A stretch of 64,000 nucleotides of DNA from Paenibacillus paridis (GCF_006345825.1 NZ_VCIX01000079.1:1-64000), one strand, 5' to 3'; counted from the stretch's first letter, positions 32,006 through 40,338 are shown. A program made the numbers and translations. Notes: generated by a model not told the origin, from the letters alone.

Positions 32006-32812
32006 ATGACAACTCATCAAGCCGCAATAGGGCGTTTACAAGGAAAAATCGCATTAATTACTGGCGCTGGCTCCGGAATCGGCAAAGCTACCGCTTTGAA
32101 ATTCGCAAGCGAGGGTGCTGATCTTGTCCTCCTGGATATCAAAGAAGAGGCGATGGAAGAGGTTTGCCGCAAGGTGCAGCAGTACAATGTTAATTGCTTG
32201 TCCATAGAAACCGATGTCTCGAGTGAGATACAGCTGGCAAGCGCATTTCGGCAAATCCGCGATCATTACGGCCGGCTGGATATCGTTTATGCCAATGCTG
32301 GCATTAATGGCGTACTGGCTCCGATTGAGCTAATGGACTATGACGACTGGAATACGACGCTGCAAGTCAATTTGAGCGGAACCTTTCTGACCGTTAAGCA
32401 TGCTGTGCCCCTGCTGAAAGACAAGGGCGGAAGCATTCTGGTTACGAGCTCCATCAATGGCAACCGCGTATTTTCCAATATCGGGTTCAGCGCTTACAGC
32501 AGCACCAAAGCCGGACAAGTTGCCTTTGCAAAAATGGCTGCGCTGGAGTTGGCTCAGTATCACATTCGCGTTAATGTGATCTGTCCCGGTGCCATCGATA
32601 CCAATATCGGCGAAAGCACCGAGCGTACGCCCGAGCTCGACAGCGTCACGATCCCGGTTGAATACCCTGAGGGAAGCCAGCCGCTTGAGGATGGGCCCGG
32701 CAGCGCTTCACAGGTAGCCAAGCTGGCATTATTTCTGGCGTCTGAGGATTCAAGCCACATCTCAGGCACGACCGTCTATATCGACGGCGCAGAATCGCTG
32801 CTTCGCGGGTAA
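32006..32812 (+). CDS. Short-chain dehydrogenase/reductase
   Basis: A 268-residue classical SDR. The cofactor site TGAGSGIG is at residues 20-27, DVS follows at about 70, NAG near 97, the catalytic serine in LVTSSINGN and the YSSTK pair (Tyr-x3-Lys) near 168. The acidic residue after strand 2 (LLDIK) suggests NAD rather than NADP. The substrate is unknown. AAAGGAGG lies well before the ATG. The cyclomaltodextrinase gene starts 46 bases later on the same strand, so both may be one unit. Confidence 0.9.
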   Translation: MTTHQAAIGRLQGKIALITGAGSGIGKATALKFASEGADLVLLDIKEEAMEEVCRKVQQYNVNCLSIETDVSSEIQLASAFRQIRDHYGRLDIVYANAGINGVLAPIELMDYDDWNTTLQVNLSGTFLTVKHAVPLLKDKGGSILVTSSINGNRVFSNIGFSAYSSTKAGQVAFAKMAALELAQYHIRVNVICPGAIDTNIGESTERTPELDSVTIPVEYPEGSQPLEDGPGSASQVAKLALFLASEDSSHISGTTVYIDGAESLLRG

Positions 32813-32858
32813 TTTCATTTTTTTGATGTCCACTATAACTGAAGAGGAGCGGGAGCCA

Positions 32859-34604
32859 ATGTTCAAAGAATGCTTGCATCACTCACCGGATCTGAAATGG
32901 GCTTATGCTTACGATTGCGATACCTTTCATCTCAGGCTCCGCACCAAAAGAGACGATGTTGAGGAAGCTGTTGCCGTAACGGGAGACAAATATGACTGGG
33001 ACAGCCACTCCCTCGACGTCCAAATGGAAAAAATAGCGGCAGATCCGCTTTTCGATTACTGGGAAGCCGTCATTAAGCCGGAGTTTCATCGTTTTTCTTA
33101 CGGGTTCCGTGTTCGCAGCGGCGATGAAACACTGTGGCTTGTCGAAAACGGTATTTTTGATGAGCAGCCTACACCAGCAGGCGGTTATTTCGAGGTTCCG
33201 TTTATTCACGCTATCGACTTGTTTGACGCTCCGCAGTGGGCAAAGGATGCCATCTTCTATCAAATTATGCCTGACCGATTCGCTAACGGGGATCAGAGCA
33301 ATGATCCGGAAGGAATTCGGCCGTGGGGCGAGACGCCCGGCGGAGAAGACCATTTTGGCGGGGATTTGCAAGGCATTCTTGATCATTTGAAACATCTGAC
33401 CGATCTTGGCATCAATGCCGTTTATATGACGCCGTTGTTCACCGCGCCATCCAACCATAAATATGACACCATTGACTATAAAGAGATCGATCCGCAATTC
33501 GGCAATACCGAGCTGCTTAAGCAGCTCGTAAAAGCATGCCATGAGGCTAATATCCGGGTGGTGCTCGATGCTGTGTTCAATCATACAAGCGAGCAGTTCC
33601 CTCCTTTCCAAGACGTGCTGAAGAACGGTGAAAACTCAAAATACAAAGATTGGTTCCATCTGAACGGATTTCCGGTCGAAGTGAAGGATGGCGTGGCGAA
33701 CTATGCCACATTCGGATTTTTTGGAAACATGCCTAAACTCAACACCGCTAATCCCGAGGTCAAGCAATATTTGCTGGATATAGCGGTTTATTGGATCCAA
33801 GAAGCCGATATCGATGGCTGGCGCCTTGACGTCGCCAACGAAATCGACCATGCCTTCTGGCGGGATTTCCGTACGGCGGTGAAGCAAGCCAAGCCCGACG
33901 CTTTTATTATCGGGGAAGTTTGGGGCAATTCACTCAACTGGCTGAACGGGGATGAATTTGACTCTTCTATGAATTATCCGGTTACTGACCGAGTACTCGG
34001 TTTCTTCTCAAGCTCCGATGGATACGCATCCGATTTTGCCGACCAGATCAATCGCTTGCTTATGAGGTACCCTCAGCAGACCAACGAAGCTTTATTTAAT
34101 CTGCTGTCCAGCCATGACATTCCGCGTGCCGCTACACGGTTAGGAGGACATACTCCAAGGCTGAAGCTTGCCGTCGTCTTTATGCTCACTTCCATGGGAA
34201 TCCCCTGCATCTATTACGGGGATGAGATTGGCATGGACGGGGGAGATGATCCCGATTGCCGGAAATGCATGGAATGGGATACGGAAAGGCAGGATCGTGA
34301 GCTCTTTGACTTCTACCAGCTTTTAATCGCGCTTCGCAAGACGCACCCCGCCTTGCGCGATGGCCGTTTCAGGTTCCTCCATGCCGATAACGAGAACGGC
34401 ACATTGATTTTTGAGCGGCTGAACAGCCGTCAGCATTTCACGATATGGATAAACAACACGGAAGAAACCGTCAGCCTTGCCCACCCCATGCAAGCCGATG
34501 ACTGGCGCGATGCCCTGACAAACGATGAGGTTTCAACCTGCGATGGCGAGCTCCAAATCGAGCTGGCTCCGCTAGACTTTCGGATCATATACCGGGACAT
34601 TTAA
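32859..34604 (+). CDS. Cyclomaltodextrinase / neopullulanase (GH13)
   Basis: A 581-residue cytoplasmic alpha-glucan hydrolase of the GH13_20 type. An N-terminal CBM34-like domain (about 1-120) precedes the TIM barrel. The four conserved regions are VVLDAVFNH, WRLDVANE (nucleophile Asp), FIIGEVWG (acid/base Glu) and LSSHDIPR (transition-state Asp). It opens cyclodextrins or cuts pullulan and starch oligomers taken into the cell. ATG 32859 with GGAGCGGGAG before it gives the family-typical start MFKECLHH; the frame is open to 32823. Followed by a terminator. Confidence 0.92.
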   Translation: MFKECLHHSPDLKWAYAYDCDTFHLRLRTKRDDVEEAVAVTGDKYDWDSHSLDVQMEKIAADPLFDYWEAVIKPEFHRFSYGFRVRSGDETLWLVENGIFDEQPTPAGGYFEVPFIHAIDLFDAPQWAKDAIFYQIMPDRFANGDQSNDPEGIRPWGETPGGEDHFGGDLQGILDHLKHLTDLGINAVYMTPLFTAPSNHKYDTIDYKEIDPQFGNTELLKQLVKACHEANIRVVLDAVFNHTSEQFPPFQDVLKNGENSKYKDWFHLNGFPVEVKDGVANYATFGFFGNMPKLNTANPEVKQYLLDIAVYWIQEADIDGWRLDVANEIDHAFWRDFRTAVKQAKPDAFIIGEVWGNSLNWLNGDEFDSSMNYPVTDRVLGFFSSSDGYASDFADQINRLLMRYPQQTNEALFNLLSSHDIPRAATRLGGHTPRLKLAVVFMLTSMGIPCIYYGDEIGMDGGDDPDCRKCMEWDTERQDRELFDFYQLLIALRKTHPALRDGRFRFLHADNENGTLIFERLNSRQHFTIWINNTEETVSLAHPMQADDWRDALTNDEVSTCDGELQIELAPLDFRIIYRDI

Positions 34605-34610
34605 GGCTTC

Positions 34611-34653
34611 AAAGACGTTTTTCTTGCCATTGCAAGGGAAACGTCTTTTTTTT
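34611..34653 (+). terminator. Terminator of the cyclomaltodextrinase gene
   Basis: Arms AAAGACGTTT / AAACGTCTTT with an inner CTTGC/GCAAG pairing, then eight T, seven bases after the stop. Confidence 0.88.
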
Positions 34654-34803
34654 GCAGGCCTATGCAATACTCCTCAACTTATGCATTTACACACCCCAAT
34701 CAATTTTGAACCATCGGTTTCAAAGCTGCGATAGTAGGTTAAACACTCAGTACAATGTTGTTCGCAATCACAACCAAACTTATCCGGACAGGGGGAAATT
34801 AAA

Positions 34804-36021
34804 TTGAAAAGTCATATTGAATGTTTAGCCATGTTGTTAGCGGGTGGAGAAGGACGACGTTTGGCTCCGCTTACGGGCCAATTTGCCAAGCCGGTCGTTC
34901 CGTTCGGCGACCGTTACCGGATGATTGATTTCCCGCTAAACAACTGTTTAAATTCCAATATTAACACGATCGGCGTGCTAACGCAGTATTGCGCTGATAC
35001 GGTTCATAAATATGTAAGGCATTCGAGTCGCGACTCGCAAGGAAGAGAAACGCTTAAAGACGTTTCCTTTCTCCCTTCTTCCCGCAAAGCGTTAGAGGGT
35101 TATAGCGGAACCGCAGACGCAATTTTTCAAAACATAGACTATATTGACAAGCATAATCCTGAGCATGTCCTCATACTCTCCGGAGATCATATCTACGAAA
35201 TGGATTATAAGCCAATGCTTGATTTCCATAAAGATCGCGATGCGGCCATTACGATAGCCGTCAAGCAAGTGCCATGGCGGGAAGCCAGCCGTTTCGGCAT
35301 CCTCTCTGTGGACGAGCAGTACCATGTTAGCTCCTTCCACGAGAAGCCTGCAGAGCCCCAAAGCAACCTTGCGTCTATGGGCATCTACTTATTCCGCTGG
35401 AAAGATTTAAAGAGCTTTCTGCTTGAGGATGCGGCAAATTCTCACTCCACCCATGATTTCGGCAAAGACATCATTCCGGCGATTCTTTCTTCCCAAGCCC
35501 AGATGGTCGCTTATCCTTACCAAGGCTACTGGCGAGATGTGGGCACGATCGATAGCCTGTGGGAAGCAAATATGGATTTGCTCGATGGCGAATTCAAACT
35601 TAAAGACAAAAGAGCTACAGCCATTTCTAACAACCAAAGCGTTTATCAGCCTTCGGTTGGGTCTGGCGCTATCATTTCCGAATCCCTTCTTCATCCAAAA
35701 TGCATGATTCAAGCTGAAGTGACACGCTCAGTCATCTGCGCAGGCGTTACGATCGGACAGGACACCGAAATTTGCGAGAGCATTATTATGCCAGGCGCCC
35801 GAATCGGAAAAAACGTGACTATCCACCGGGCTATTATTGGTGAAGGAGCCGTCATCCAGGATGGAGCTTTTGTCGGTAAGCTCAATGATCAAATTGCTGT
35901 TGTGGGACCTGGCGAAACGATTCCCACACCATCCGTCGCTATTAGTGATTATAACATGGAGCCTCTCTCCAGCTTGCTGCATACGACTGCGGCACGTGCG
36001 CACAGCAATGTTCTGAGCTAA
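34804..36021 (+). CDS. glgC: Glucose-1-phosphate adenylyltransferase
   Basis: A 405-residue nucleotidyltransferase that makes ADP-glucose for glycogen. Motifs are MLLAGGEGRRLAPLT (triphosphate loop), LSGDHIYEMDY (metal-binding Asp), FHEKP and a C-terminal left-handed beta-helix with I-G-hexapeptide repeats (about 290-375). TTG 34804 after CAGGGGGAAATTAAA is the likely start (MKSHIECLAMLLAGG). Bacillus glgC normally sits in glgBCDAP; here no other glg gene is adjacent, and the nearest relative in function is the cyclomaltodextrinase upstream, in a separate unit. Confidence 0.92.
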   Translation: MKSHIECLAMLLAGGEGRRLAPLTGQFAKPVVPFGDRYRMIDFPLNNCLNSNINTIGVLTQYCADTVHKYVRHSSRDSQGRETLKDVSFLPSSRKALEGYSGTADAIFQNIDYIDKHNPEHVLILSGDHIYEMDYKPMLDFHKDRDAAITIAVKQVPWREASRFGILSVDEQYHVSSFHEKPAEPQSNLASMGIYLFRWKDLKSFLLEDAANSHSTHDFGKDIIPAILSSQAQMVAYPYQGYWRDVGTIDSLWEANMDLLDGEFKLKDKRATAISNNQSVYQPSVGSGAIISESLLHPKCMIQAEVTRSVICAGVTIGQDTEICESIIMPGARIGKNVTIHRAIIGEGAVIQDGAFVGKLNDQIAVVGPGETIPTPSVAISDYNMEPLSSLLHTTAARAHSNVLS

Positions 36022-36037
36022 TGGTATTCCCACTTAA

Positions 36038-36086
36038 AAAGGCAAACGGCCTTGAGCACATGCTCATGCCGTTTGCCTTTCATTTT
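36038..36086 (+). terminator. Terminator of glgC
   Basis: Perfect 13-bp arms AAAGGCAAACGGC / GCCGTTTGCCTTT with an inner GAGCA/TGCTC pairing, followed by CATTTT. It probably also serves the convergent YtxH gene. Confidence 0.88.
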
Positions 36087-36103
36087 GCTAGCGAATTATT
36101 TTG

Positions 36104-36532
36104 TTAATTAATCGATTGAAGCTCCTTCGATACCGCAGCTTCAGCCTCACCGGCTTCAACATTGTCAATCGCACTTATTTCCTCATCTTCGCCTATTTCC
36201 TTATCCAATATGAAATCAGCAACCGCTTCTGTTTCTTCGGTGCCTTTGCTGCGCGATCTCACGCTGGTTACCACGTTCGTAGCCGCTTGTTTGGTGCGAT
36301 CGGCAAGCTGCACCGCTTGATCGCCAATCTGTCTGGCAATCCGTCCGGTTGTATCCGTTACTTGGCCTGCTACTCTCGCTGTTGTGTCACTTACCTTCTG
36401 TGCGCCTGCTGAAATGTCCTGACGCAGCTCTTTGCCCGGCTTCGGCGCAAGCAGCAGTGCCGTTACCGATCCAACTACACCTCCAGCTATTGCACCAAGC
36501 AAAAATCCTTTTGTTTGTTTACGTGTTGACAT
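36104..36532 (-). CDS. YtxH-domain protein
   Basis: A 142-residue protein with one glycine-rich N-terminal membrane helix (FLLGAIAGGVVGSVTALLLAPKPGKELR, about 9-36), the YtxH signature, followed by a long amphipathic helix with 11-residue-type repeats (about 45-105) and an acidic tail. YtxH proteins are linked to general and cell-envelope stress in Bacillus, but the function is unknown. AAAGGAG lies nine bases before ATG 36532; the frame extends to 36733 without protein-like content. Co-transcribed with the DUF948 gene 49 bases upstream, the usual pairing. Confidence 0.88.
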   Translation of the reverse strand: MSTRKQTKGFLLGAIAGGVVGSVTALLLAPKPGKELRQDISAGAQKVSDTTARVAGQVTDTTGRIARQIGDQAVQLADRTKQAATNVVTSVRSRSKGTEETEAVADFILDKEIGEDEEISAIDNVEAGEAEAAVSKELQSIN

Positions 36533-36581
36533 GTCAATTTCTCCTTTCATGGATAGCGTGCTCTTCGTCTTGACGGTTGAT

Positions 36582-37058
36582 TTAGGTATCCGATTCGAAT
36601 CCGGGTTTCTGTTCATTTGCTGAGGGCGCTGCTGACTTTCGGCTAGTTTGCCACAGCTGCCACGCTGCCATTCCGAGTTCTGCCCACTCCAGCGCTTCAC
36701 CGACCTGCCGCTTGGTTTCATGCCGCTTGGCATGCTCCTCTGCCGATTCTGACAATACAGATGTTATACGTTCAGCTGCCGAGGTCGTATGGGCAATCGC
36801 CCCTCCGACCTGCCCTACCGCTTCAAATAGCTTGCTCGCAGCCTGCAGCTGCCGATGAGCCTCGCGTATCGTTTCCTCTGTTGGTTGGACGAGCCCGCCA
36901 ATCTCGGCGGTAAGCTTATGCAAATCCGACTGCATGGCTTCAGCCATCGCCTGCATTTGCCCGAGCTTTCTTAAAGCGGCTCGTAGTATGAAGAGTATGC
37001 CCCCCACCAGAATGACAAATGCACCCGCAGCAATTGCCGCGCTCCAAGTTATGACCAT
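36582..37058 (-). CDS. DUF948 membrane protein
   Basis: A 158-residue protein with an N-terminal membrane helix (about 3-26) followed by a long coiled-coil, LREAHRQLQAA-like helical region, the DUF948 layout. DUF948 and YtxH genes are usually neighbours, as here, and are thought to form a membrane stress complex, but nothing is proven. GGAGGAGGG lies upstream of ATG 37058; a longer frame to 37166 is not conserved in character. Confidence 0.82.
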   Translation of the reverse strand: MVITWSAAIAAGAFVILVGGILFILRAALRKLGQMQAMAEAMQSDLHKLTAEIGGLVQPTEETIREAHRQLQAASKLFEAVGQVGGAIAHTTSAAERITSVLSESAEEHAKRHETKRQVGEALEWAELGMAAWQLWQTSRKSAAPSANEQKPGFESDT

Positions 37059-37209
37059 CCCCGTATCCCTCCTCCTCCATCCATTGCACAGCCAAACGCA
37101 ATATGCTTCTAGACGAATGCCCACTTGCGTAATGACAGTATAATCAGCATGGGCTTGGCATGACACAGCAAAGCCAAAAAAAAACTATTCCGGAATTTTT
37201 TCGATCAAC

Positions 37210-37255
37210 AAAAAAAAGGCTGTTTGCCAATCTTCTCAGATTCGCAAAACAGCCT
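37210..37255 (-). terminator. Terminator of the SufR-like regulator gene
   Basis: On the minus strand AAGGCTGTTTTGC pairs with GGCAAACAGCCTT around an AT-rich loop, followed by seven T, 22 bases after the stop at 37277. Confidence 0.88.
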
Positions 37256-37276
37256 TCTAATGGGCATTTCGTATGG

Positions 37277-37933
37277 TCAGCCGATATGGTAACTGCACTT
37301 TCCGCCACCCTTTGCCAAACATTCCGTTCTCTCGACCGGCACGTCAAGCAAAGATCGGAATAGGGACAGCTCACACCTGCAGGCTTCCTGGTACACGCCG
37401 GCAACCTGAGCAATCGGACAGTTATATTCATACAGCATATAGCTGCCATCTTGTTGTTTGTTCACTTCCGCCATATAACCGCCGGCGTTTTGGATAGCAG
37501 CCAGCTCGCTCACCTTCTGCTCCAAGCTTTTGCCAGTCATGCGGGGCTCGTACCGGTCTAGCAGCTTTTTCTTTCGGCCTTCAAAGATCCGATCAATTAG
37601 CGCTGCAGTATCCGGGTCATCCGCCAGCTCATCCAGCAAGTCCAAAGCGAGCAAATGATAATTTTTCGGAAACAGCTCATCTGCCTCAGCCGTGAGCTCA
37701 TAGGCATGGAGAGGCCGACCCATCGCTTGGCGTACCGAAACAATGGTTACGCTGCCTTCGCTTTCAAGCGCATAAATATGCCGCCTGATCGCCATCTCCG
37801 TTAACCCGAGCTCGTTCGCCAATTCGGTTGCGTTCATTCTGCCGCCAGTCTTCAGCAGCAGCAGTATGCGCTCACGCGTGGAGCCGTCTCTTTGCATTGC
37901 TGCCGTCATGCCTGCGGCACTTACTGTTTTCAT
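37277..37933 (-). CDS. SufR/DeoR-like transcription regulator with a C-terminal cysteine cluster
   Basis: A 218-residue regulator. Residues 18-75 form a winged helix-turn-helix (RERILLLLKTGG ... TELANELGLTEMAIRRHI) and the C-terminal domain ends with cysteines in NCPIAQV, ACRCELSLF, TECLAKGGGKCSYHI. This arrangement is that of SufR-type [4Fe-4S] regulators, which repress suf genes in cyanobacteria and actinobacteria. No suf gene lies here. ATG 37933 follows AAGGG at nine bases. It is a single-gene unit with a terminator, and its target is unknown. Confidence 0.82.
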   Translation of the reverse strand: MKTVSAAGMTAAMQRDGSTRERILLLLKTGGRMNATELANELGLTEMAIRRHIYALESEGSVTIVSVRQAMGRPLHAYELTAEADELFPKNYHLLALDLLDELADDPDTAALIDRIFEGRKKKLLDRYEPRMTGKSLEQKVSELAAIQNAGGYMAEVNKQQDGSYMLYEYNCPIAQVAGVYQEACRCELSLFRSLLDVPVERTECLAKGGGKCSYHIG

Positions 37934-38013
37934 CCGCTTCAACCCTTCACCACCTCTGCAGGCTTGATAGCGTCATTGTAACGTATTTTGATTATTTCGT
38001 AAATCAAGCCTAG

Positions 38014-38433
38014 CTACAGCTCACGATCCAAATACTCCTCAACCGATCTCTTGAAGATAGGCAATAATGAAGCCATCGTCTTCGAGAGAGGATGAAGCTC
38101 CGATCGCTGCCATACGTAATAATCCTGAACGAGCGGCTTACGCAGCTTGACCAATTCCGTCAACGTCCTTTGCATGTCAGCAGGAAACGCCCCTGCCTCG
38201 CCCGTAATGTCGATGATATCCTCATAACTGCTTGCATCCCGCAAAATAAATCCATCGATCAGGAAGCTCCCGATGTCCGTTACCGTTTCAATGGCAAGGT
38301 GCAGTGCTCTCTCCTGCGCCAAGCCCTCCAGCACCGTGCCCTGCCAATCCGCCGCAAGCTTGTCCAGCGCTGCTGTAATTTCAGCGATCGAATCCAGCCG
38401 CACGGCAATTTGTTCGCGATTCACATAATACAT
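38014..38433 (-). CDS. HepT-like (DUF86, YutE-like) protein
   Basis: A 139-residue helical protein of the DUF86/HepT family. It begins MYYVNREQIAVRL as in YutE and has the HEPN-type ERALHLAIETVTDIGS segment, where the family's R-x4-6-H pair is present (R with H four residues later). In HepT-MntA systems this domain is an RNase toxin or its AMPylated partner; here no MntA nucleotidyltransferase gene lies next to it. YutE-like proteins are chromosomal and widespread in Bacillales and may be housekeeping. It lies 17 bases behind a 38-residue membrane protein gene. Confidence 0.8.
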   Translation of the reverse strand: MYYVNREQIAVRLDSIAEITAALDKLAADWQGTVLEGLAQERALHLAIETVTDIGSFLIDGFILRDASSYEDIIDITGEAGAFPADMQRTLTELVKLRKPLVQDYYVWQRSELHPLSKTMASLLPIFKRSVEEYLDREL

Positions 38434-38450
38434 CCATCAGTCGCCCGCTT

Positions 38451-38567
38451 TCAGCCTTGCTTCTTTTTTTTCGACTTTCGTTTCAACCATGCTACCATAA
38501 TGATGCTGCTAAAAATAATAACCAGCAAATAGGTCATTATTTCATAAACGTCCCTCATATCGCTCAT
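38451..38567 (-). CDS. 38-residue single-pass membrane protein
   Basis: A short frame too small for common gene finders. It starts MSDMRDVYEIM, continues with a 17-20 residue hydrophobic helix (about 12-29) and ends in a very basic tail of arginines and lysines (K29-K36), so the C-terminus should be inside. AGGCAGG lies about 10 bases before the ATG. It sits between the Dabb-domain gene (19 bases upstream) and the HepT-like gene (17 bases downstream), all on the minus strand, which supports a real, co-transcribed gene. The function is unknown. Confidence 0.6.
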   Translation of the reverse strand: MSDMRDVYEIMTYLLVIIFSSIIMVAWLKRKSKKKKQG

Positions 38568-38585
38568 AAACCGTTAACCTGCCTC

Positions 38586-38873
38586 TCAGCTTTCAAAATC
38601 AACGCTGACAGAAGCTTCACGAACCTGCATCATATGCTCGATAACCTTCTTGTGCACAGGATGTATTTGATAAACCTCCAGCGCTTCCATTGAATCAAAT
38701 TTTGTGATGAGCGCGATATCGTACGAACGCTCTGAATGCAGAACGTCAATGCCTACTTCAATCGACTTCAAAACCTCAATTTTGCCTTCCATATCTCTAA
38801 GCACCTGTGCCGTGCGGGCTACGCTCTCTTTACTGCCGTCCTTCAATTTAAAAAATACAATATGAGTTAACAT
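38586..38873 (-). CDS. Dabb (stress-responsive A/B barrel) domain protein
   Basis: A 95-residue protein of the Dabb family: MLTHIVFFKLKDG at the start, the YDIALITKFDSMEALEVYQIHPVH segment with the conserved histidines, and VSVDFES at the end. It forms dimeric alpha/beta barrels; members act as stress proteins or small cyclases, and no reaction can be assigned here. It is the first gene of a likely three-gene unit with the 38-residue membrane protein and the HepT-like protein. AGGAGGAAC lies before the ATG. Confidence 0.88.
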   Translation of the reverse strand: MLTHIVFFKLKDGSKESVARTAQVLRDMEGKIEVLKSIEVGIDVLHSERSYDIALITKFDSMEALEVYQIHPVHKKVIEHMMQVREASVSVDFES

Positions 38874-38980
38874 TCCTTGTTCCTCCTCTAATGTTATCGC
38901 ATGAATTTCGTCCGTTTGTCACATAATAACCTATGCAGTCGCATTACGGCAATCTTTAACGCGAAGGAGATCGGTACGTT

Positions 38981-39247
38981 ATGCGCTATCCGGTTACAAT
39001 TGTTGCAACTTTGATTGGACTTGCTATTTGCTTGTTTAATTACACGGGTTATGACCCGCATAATTTCGTTTTTTTCATGTTAAGCATTCCTGCTTGGGTC
39101 GTTGATTTATTTGTTGATATCCATGAGGTCAGCGTGCTGCTTATGTATGTGCTCACCGTTCTAACTTGGGCGCTGCTAGGCTTCGTTGCCGATGTGCTCA
39201 TTTCGCGCGGCCGCGAGAGCGAGCGTCATCGCCGTTCAGCTAGGTAA
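38981..39247 (+). CDS. Small two- to three-helix membrane protein, unknown
   Basis: An 88-residue hydrophobic protein with helices at about 5-22, 27-45 and 50-75 and a basic C-terminal tail (RGRESERHRRSAR). I do not recognise a family. GCGAAGGAG precedes the ATG at good distance and a clean terminator follows, so it is a genuine single-gene unit. Confidence 0.75.
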   Translation: MRYPVTIVATLIGLAICLFNYTGYDPHNFVFFMLSIPAWVVDLFVDIHEVSVLLMYVLTVLTWALLGFVADVLISRGRESERHRRSAR

Positions 39248-39259
39248 CATGAATTCAAC

Positions 39260-39285
39260 AAAAAGGAGCCTTTCGGCTCCTTTTT
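39260..39285 (+). terminator. Terminator of the small membrane protein gene
   Basis: Perfect 11-bp arms AAAAAGGAGCC / GGCTCCTTTTT around TTTC; it can work in both directions and may also end the cupredoxin gene at 39327. Confidence 0.92.
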
Positions 39286-39326
39286 CTTTTCACTTCACAG
39301 TTCATGCCGTGATTAACTTGCTGCCG

Positions 39327-39716
39327 TTAGGCTGCTTCAACAATCAATGTTGAATGCATCGTTGTATGGCCTTGACCGCATGGAATCGAGCAATAGATCT
39401 TGTACGTGCCTGGCTCTGTGAATTCAAGATCCGTTTCCGGGTGGTCGTTATCCAAAACTACTTTCAGCTCATCAATATGTAGCCCATGAATACCGCTTTT
39501 ATTGGAAAGCTTCAGCCTTACTTTGTCTCCAACTTTAACTTTGTACTCTTCTTGATCAAATACGAAATCATTGGATGCAACTACTTTGAGCAAACTCATG
39601 CCTTCAGGCAACGAGGCTGACTCGTCAACTGGCTTAGCAGGCAAGGCGAATGTGAGCAAATATAAGCCCAGCAACGACGCCGCTGCAAATAAAGTAAACA
39701 TAATCCACTTGTGCAT
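39327..39716 (-). CDS. Stand-alone CuA-type cupredoxin (cytochrome c oxidase subunit II-like)
   Basis: A 129-residue protein with an uncleaved N-terminal helix (about 6-24) and an extracellular cupredoxin domain. The complete CuA ligand set is seen: HGLHID with the first histidine, and CSIPCGQGHTTM (C-x3-C-x3-H-x2-M) at the C-terminus. A true subunit II has two N-terminal helices and follows with subunit I; no cox genes are near. It may be a separate electron or copper carrier, or the CuA part of a nitrous oxide or oxidase system encoded elsewhere. Single gene. Confidence 0.85.
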   Translation of the reverse strand: MHKWIMFTLFAAASLLGLYLLTFALPAKPVDESASLPEGMSLLKVVASNDFVFDQEEYKVKVGDKVRLKLSNKSGIHGLHIDELKVVLDNDHPETDLEFTEPGTYKIYCSIPCGQGHTTMHSTLIVEAA

Positions 39717-39851
39717 TGCTATGTGCTCCCCTTTGCGATCATAATGTCTACCTCTTATATTACATAAGATCGTCCGAAGTTCTCAACCTTAAACTACACA
39801 AAGCAGAAAAGTTTTTTCGTTATTTTGACAAAACCATGAACAAATTTGAAA

Positions 39852-40253
39852 TTAGCTGGACAAATACTGTTTTAACACTTGCTCGGATTCCGCTTTGACG
39901 AAGCCCCACAGCATAAAAAACTGATGATGGTACCCGCGGCAAACATATTGGGCGTGCAAGCCGTCCTTTTCCCGCTTCTCCTCATACACTTTAATGCCCA
40001 TATCGCGAAATCGCCTTCTGATCGCAGCAAGCTCAAGCAACACGCGGTCCTGCATGCCGCGCAGCATGGATTCATAGAACCTCGGCAGCTTTATGGCTGA
40101 AGTCCCGATGACGCGAATATCATGATCTAAAATGCGCATCACAATGCCAAGCAGCACATACCGCTTCACCAGCTCTAGCTCTTCCTCGGTCTGGATCGGC
40201 GGATGCAAGGCTGTTCTCCTGCTTCCTACGGAAGCTTCCTCATTAGCGGCCAT
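39852..40253 (-). CDS. Unknown protein behind a LexA-like palindrome
   Basis: A 133-residue mostly helical, charged protein without signal peptide, membrane helix or motif that I recognise. The end (GLHAQYVCRGYHHQFFMLWGF) is rich in aromatic residues and histidine. ATG 40253 follows GGAGGGG at seven bases; the frame extends to 40277. A perfect 20-base palindrome centred on GAACATATGTTC lies 15 bases before the start codon. If that is a LexA box, the gene would be induced by DNA damage. It lies 86 bases behind the holin gene on the same strand. Confidence 0.75.
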   Translation of the reverse strand: MAANEEASVGSRRTALHPPIQTEEELELVKRYVLLGIVMRILDHDIRVIGTSAIKLPRFYESMLRGMQDRVLLELAAIRRRFRDMGIKVYEEKREKDGLHAQYVCRGYHHQFFMLWGFVKAESEQVLKQYLSS

Positions 40254-40267
40254 TGCCACCCCTCCAC

Positions 40268-40287
40268 ATAAGAACATATGTTCTTAT
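40268..40287. promoter_or_regulatory. Perfect 20-bp palindrome resembling a LexA (SOS) box
   Basis: ATAAGAACATATGTTCTTAT is a perfect palindrome. Its core GAACATATGTTC equals the core of the Bacillus LexA/DinR box (consensus CGAAC-N4-GTTCG); only the outermost C and G are replaced by A and T. It lies directly upstream of the 133-residue gene. Confidence 0.6.
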
Positions 40288-40338
40288 TATAGCGAGTGGC
40301 GATCATTTTATGCAAGCCAATCCGCTTTTATCCAACAA

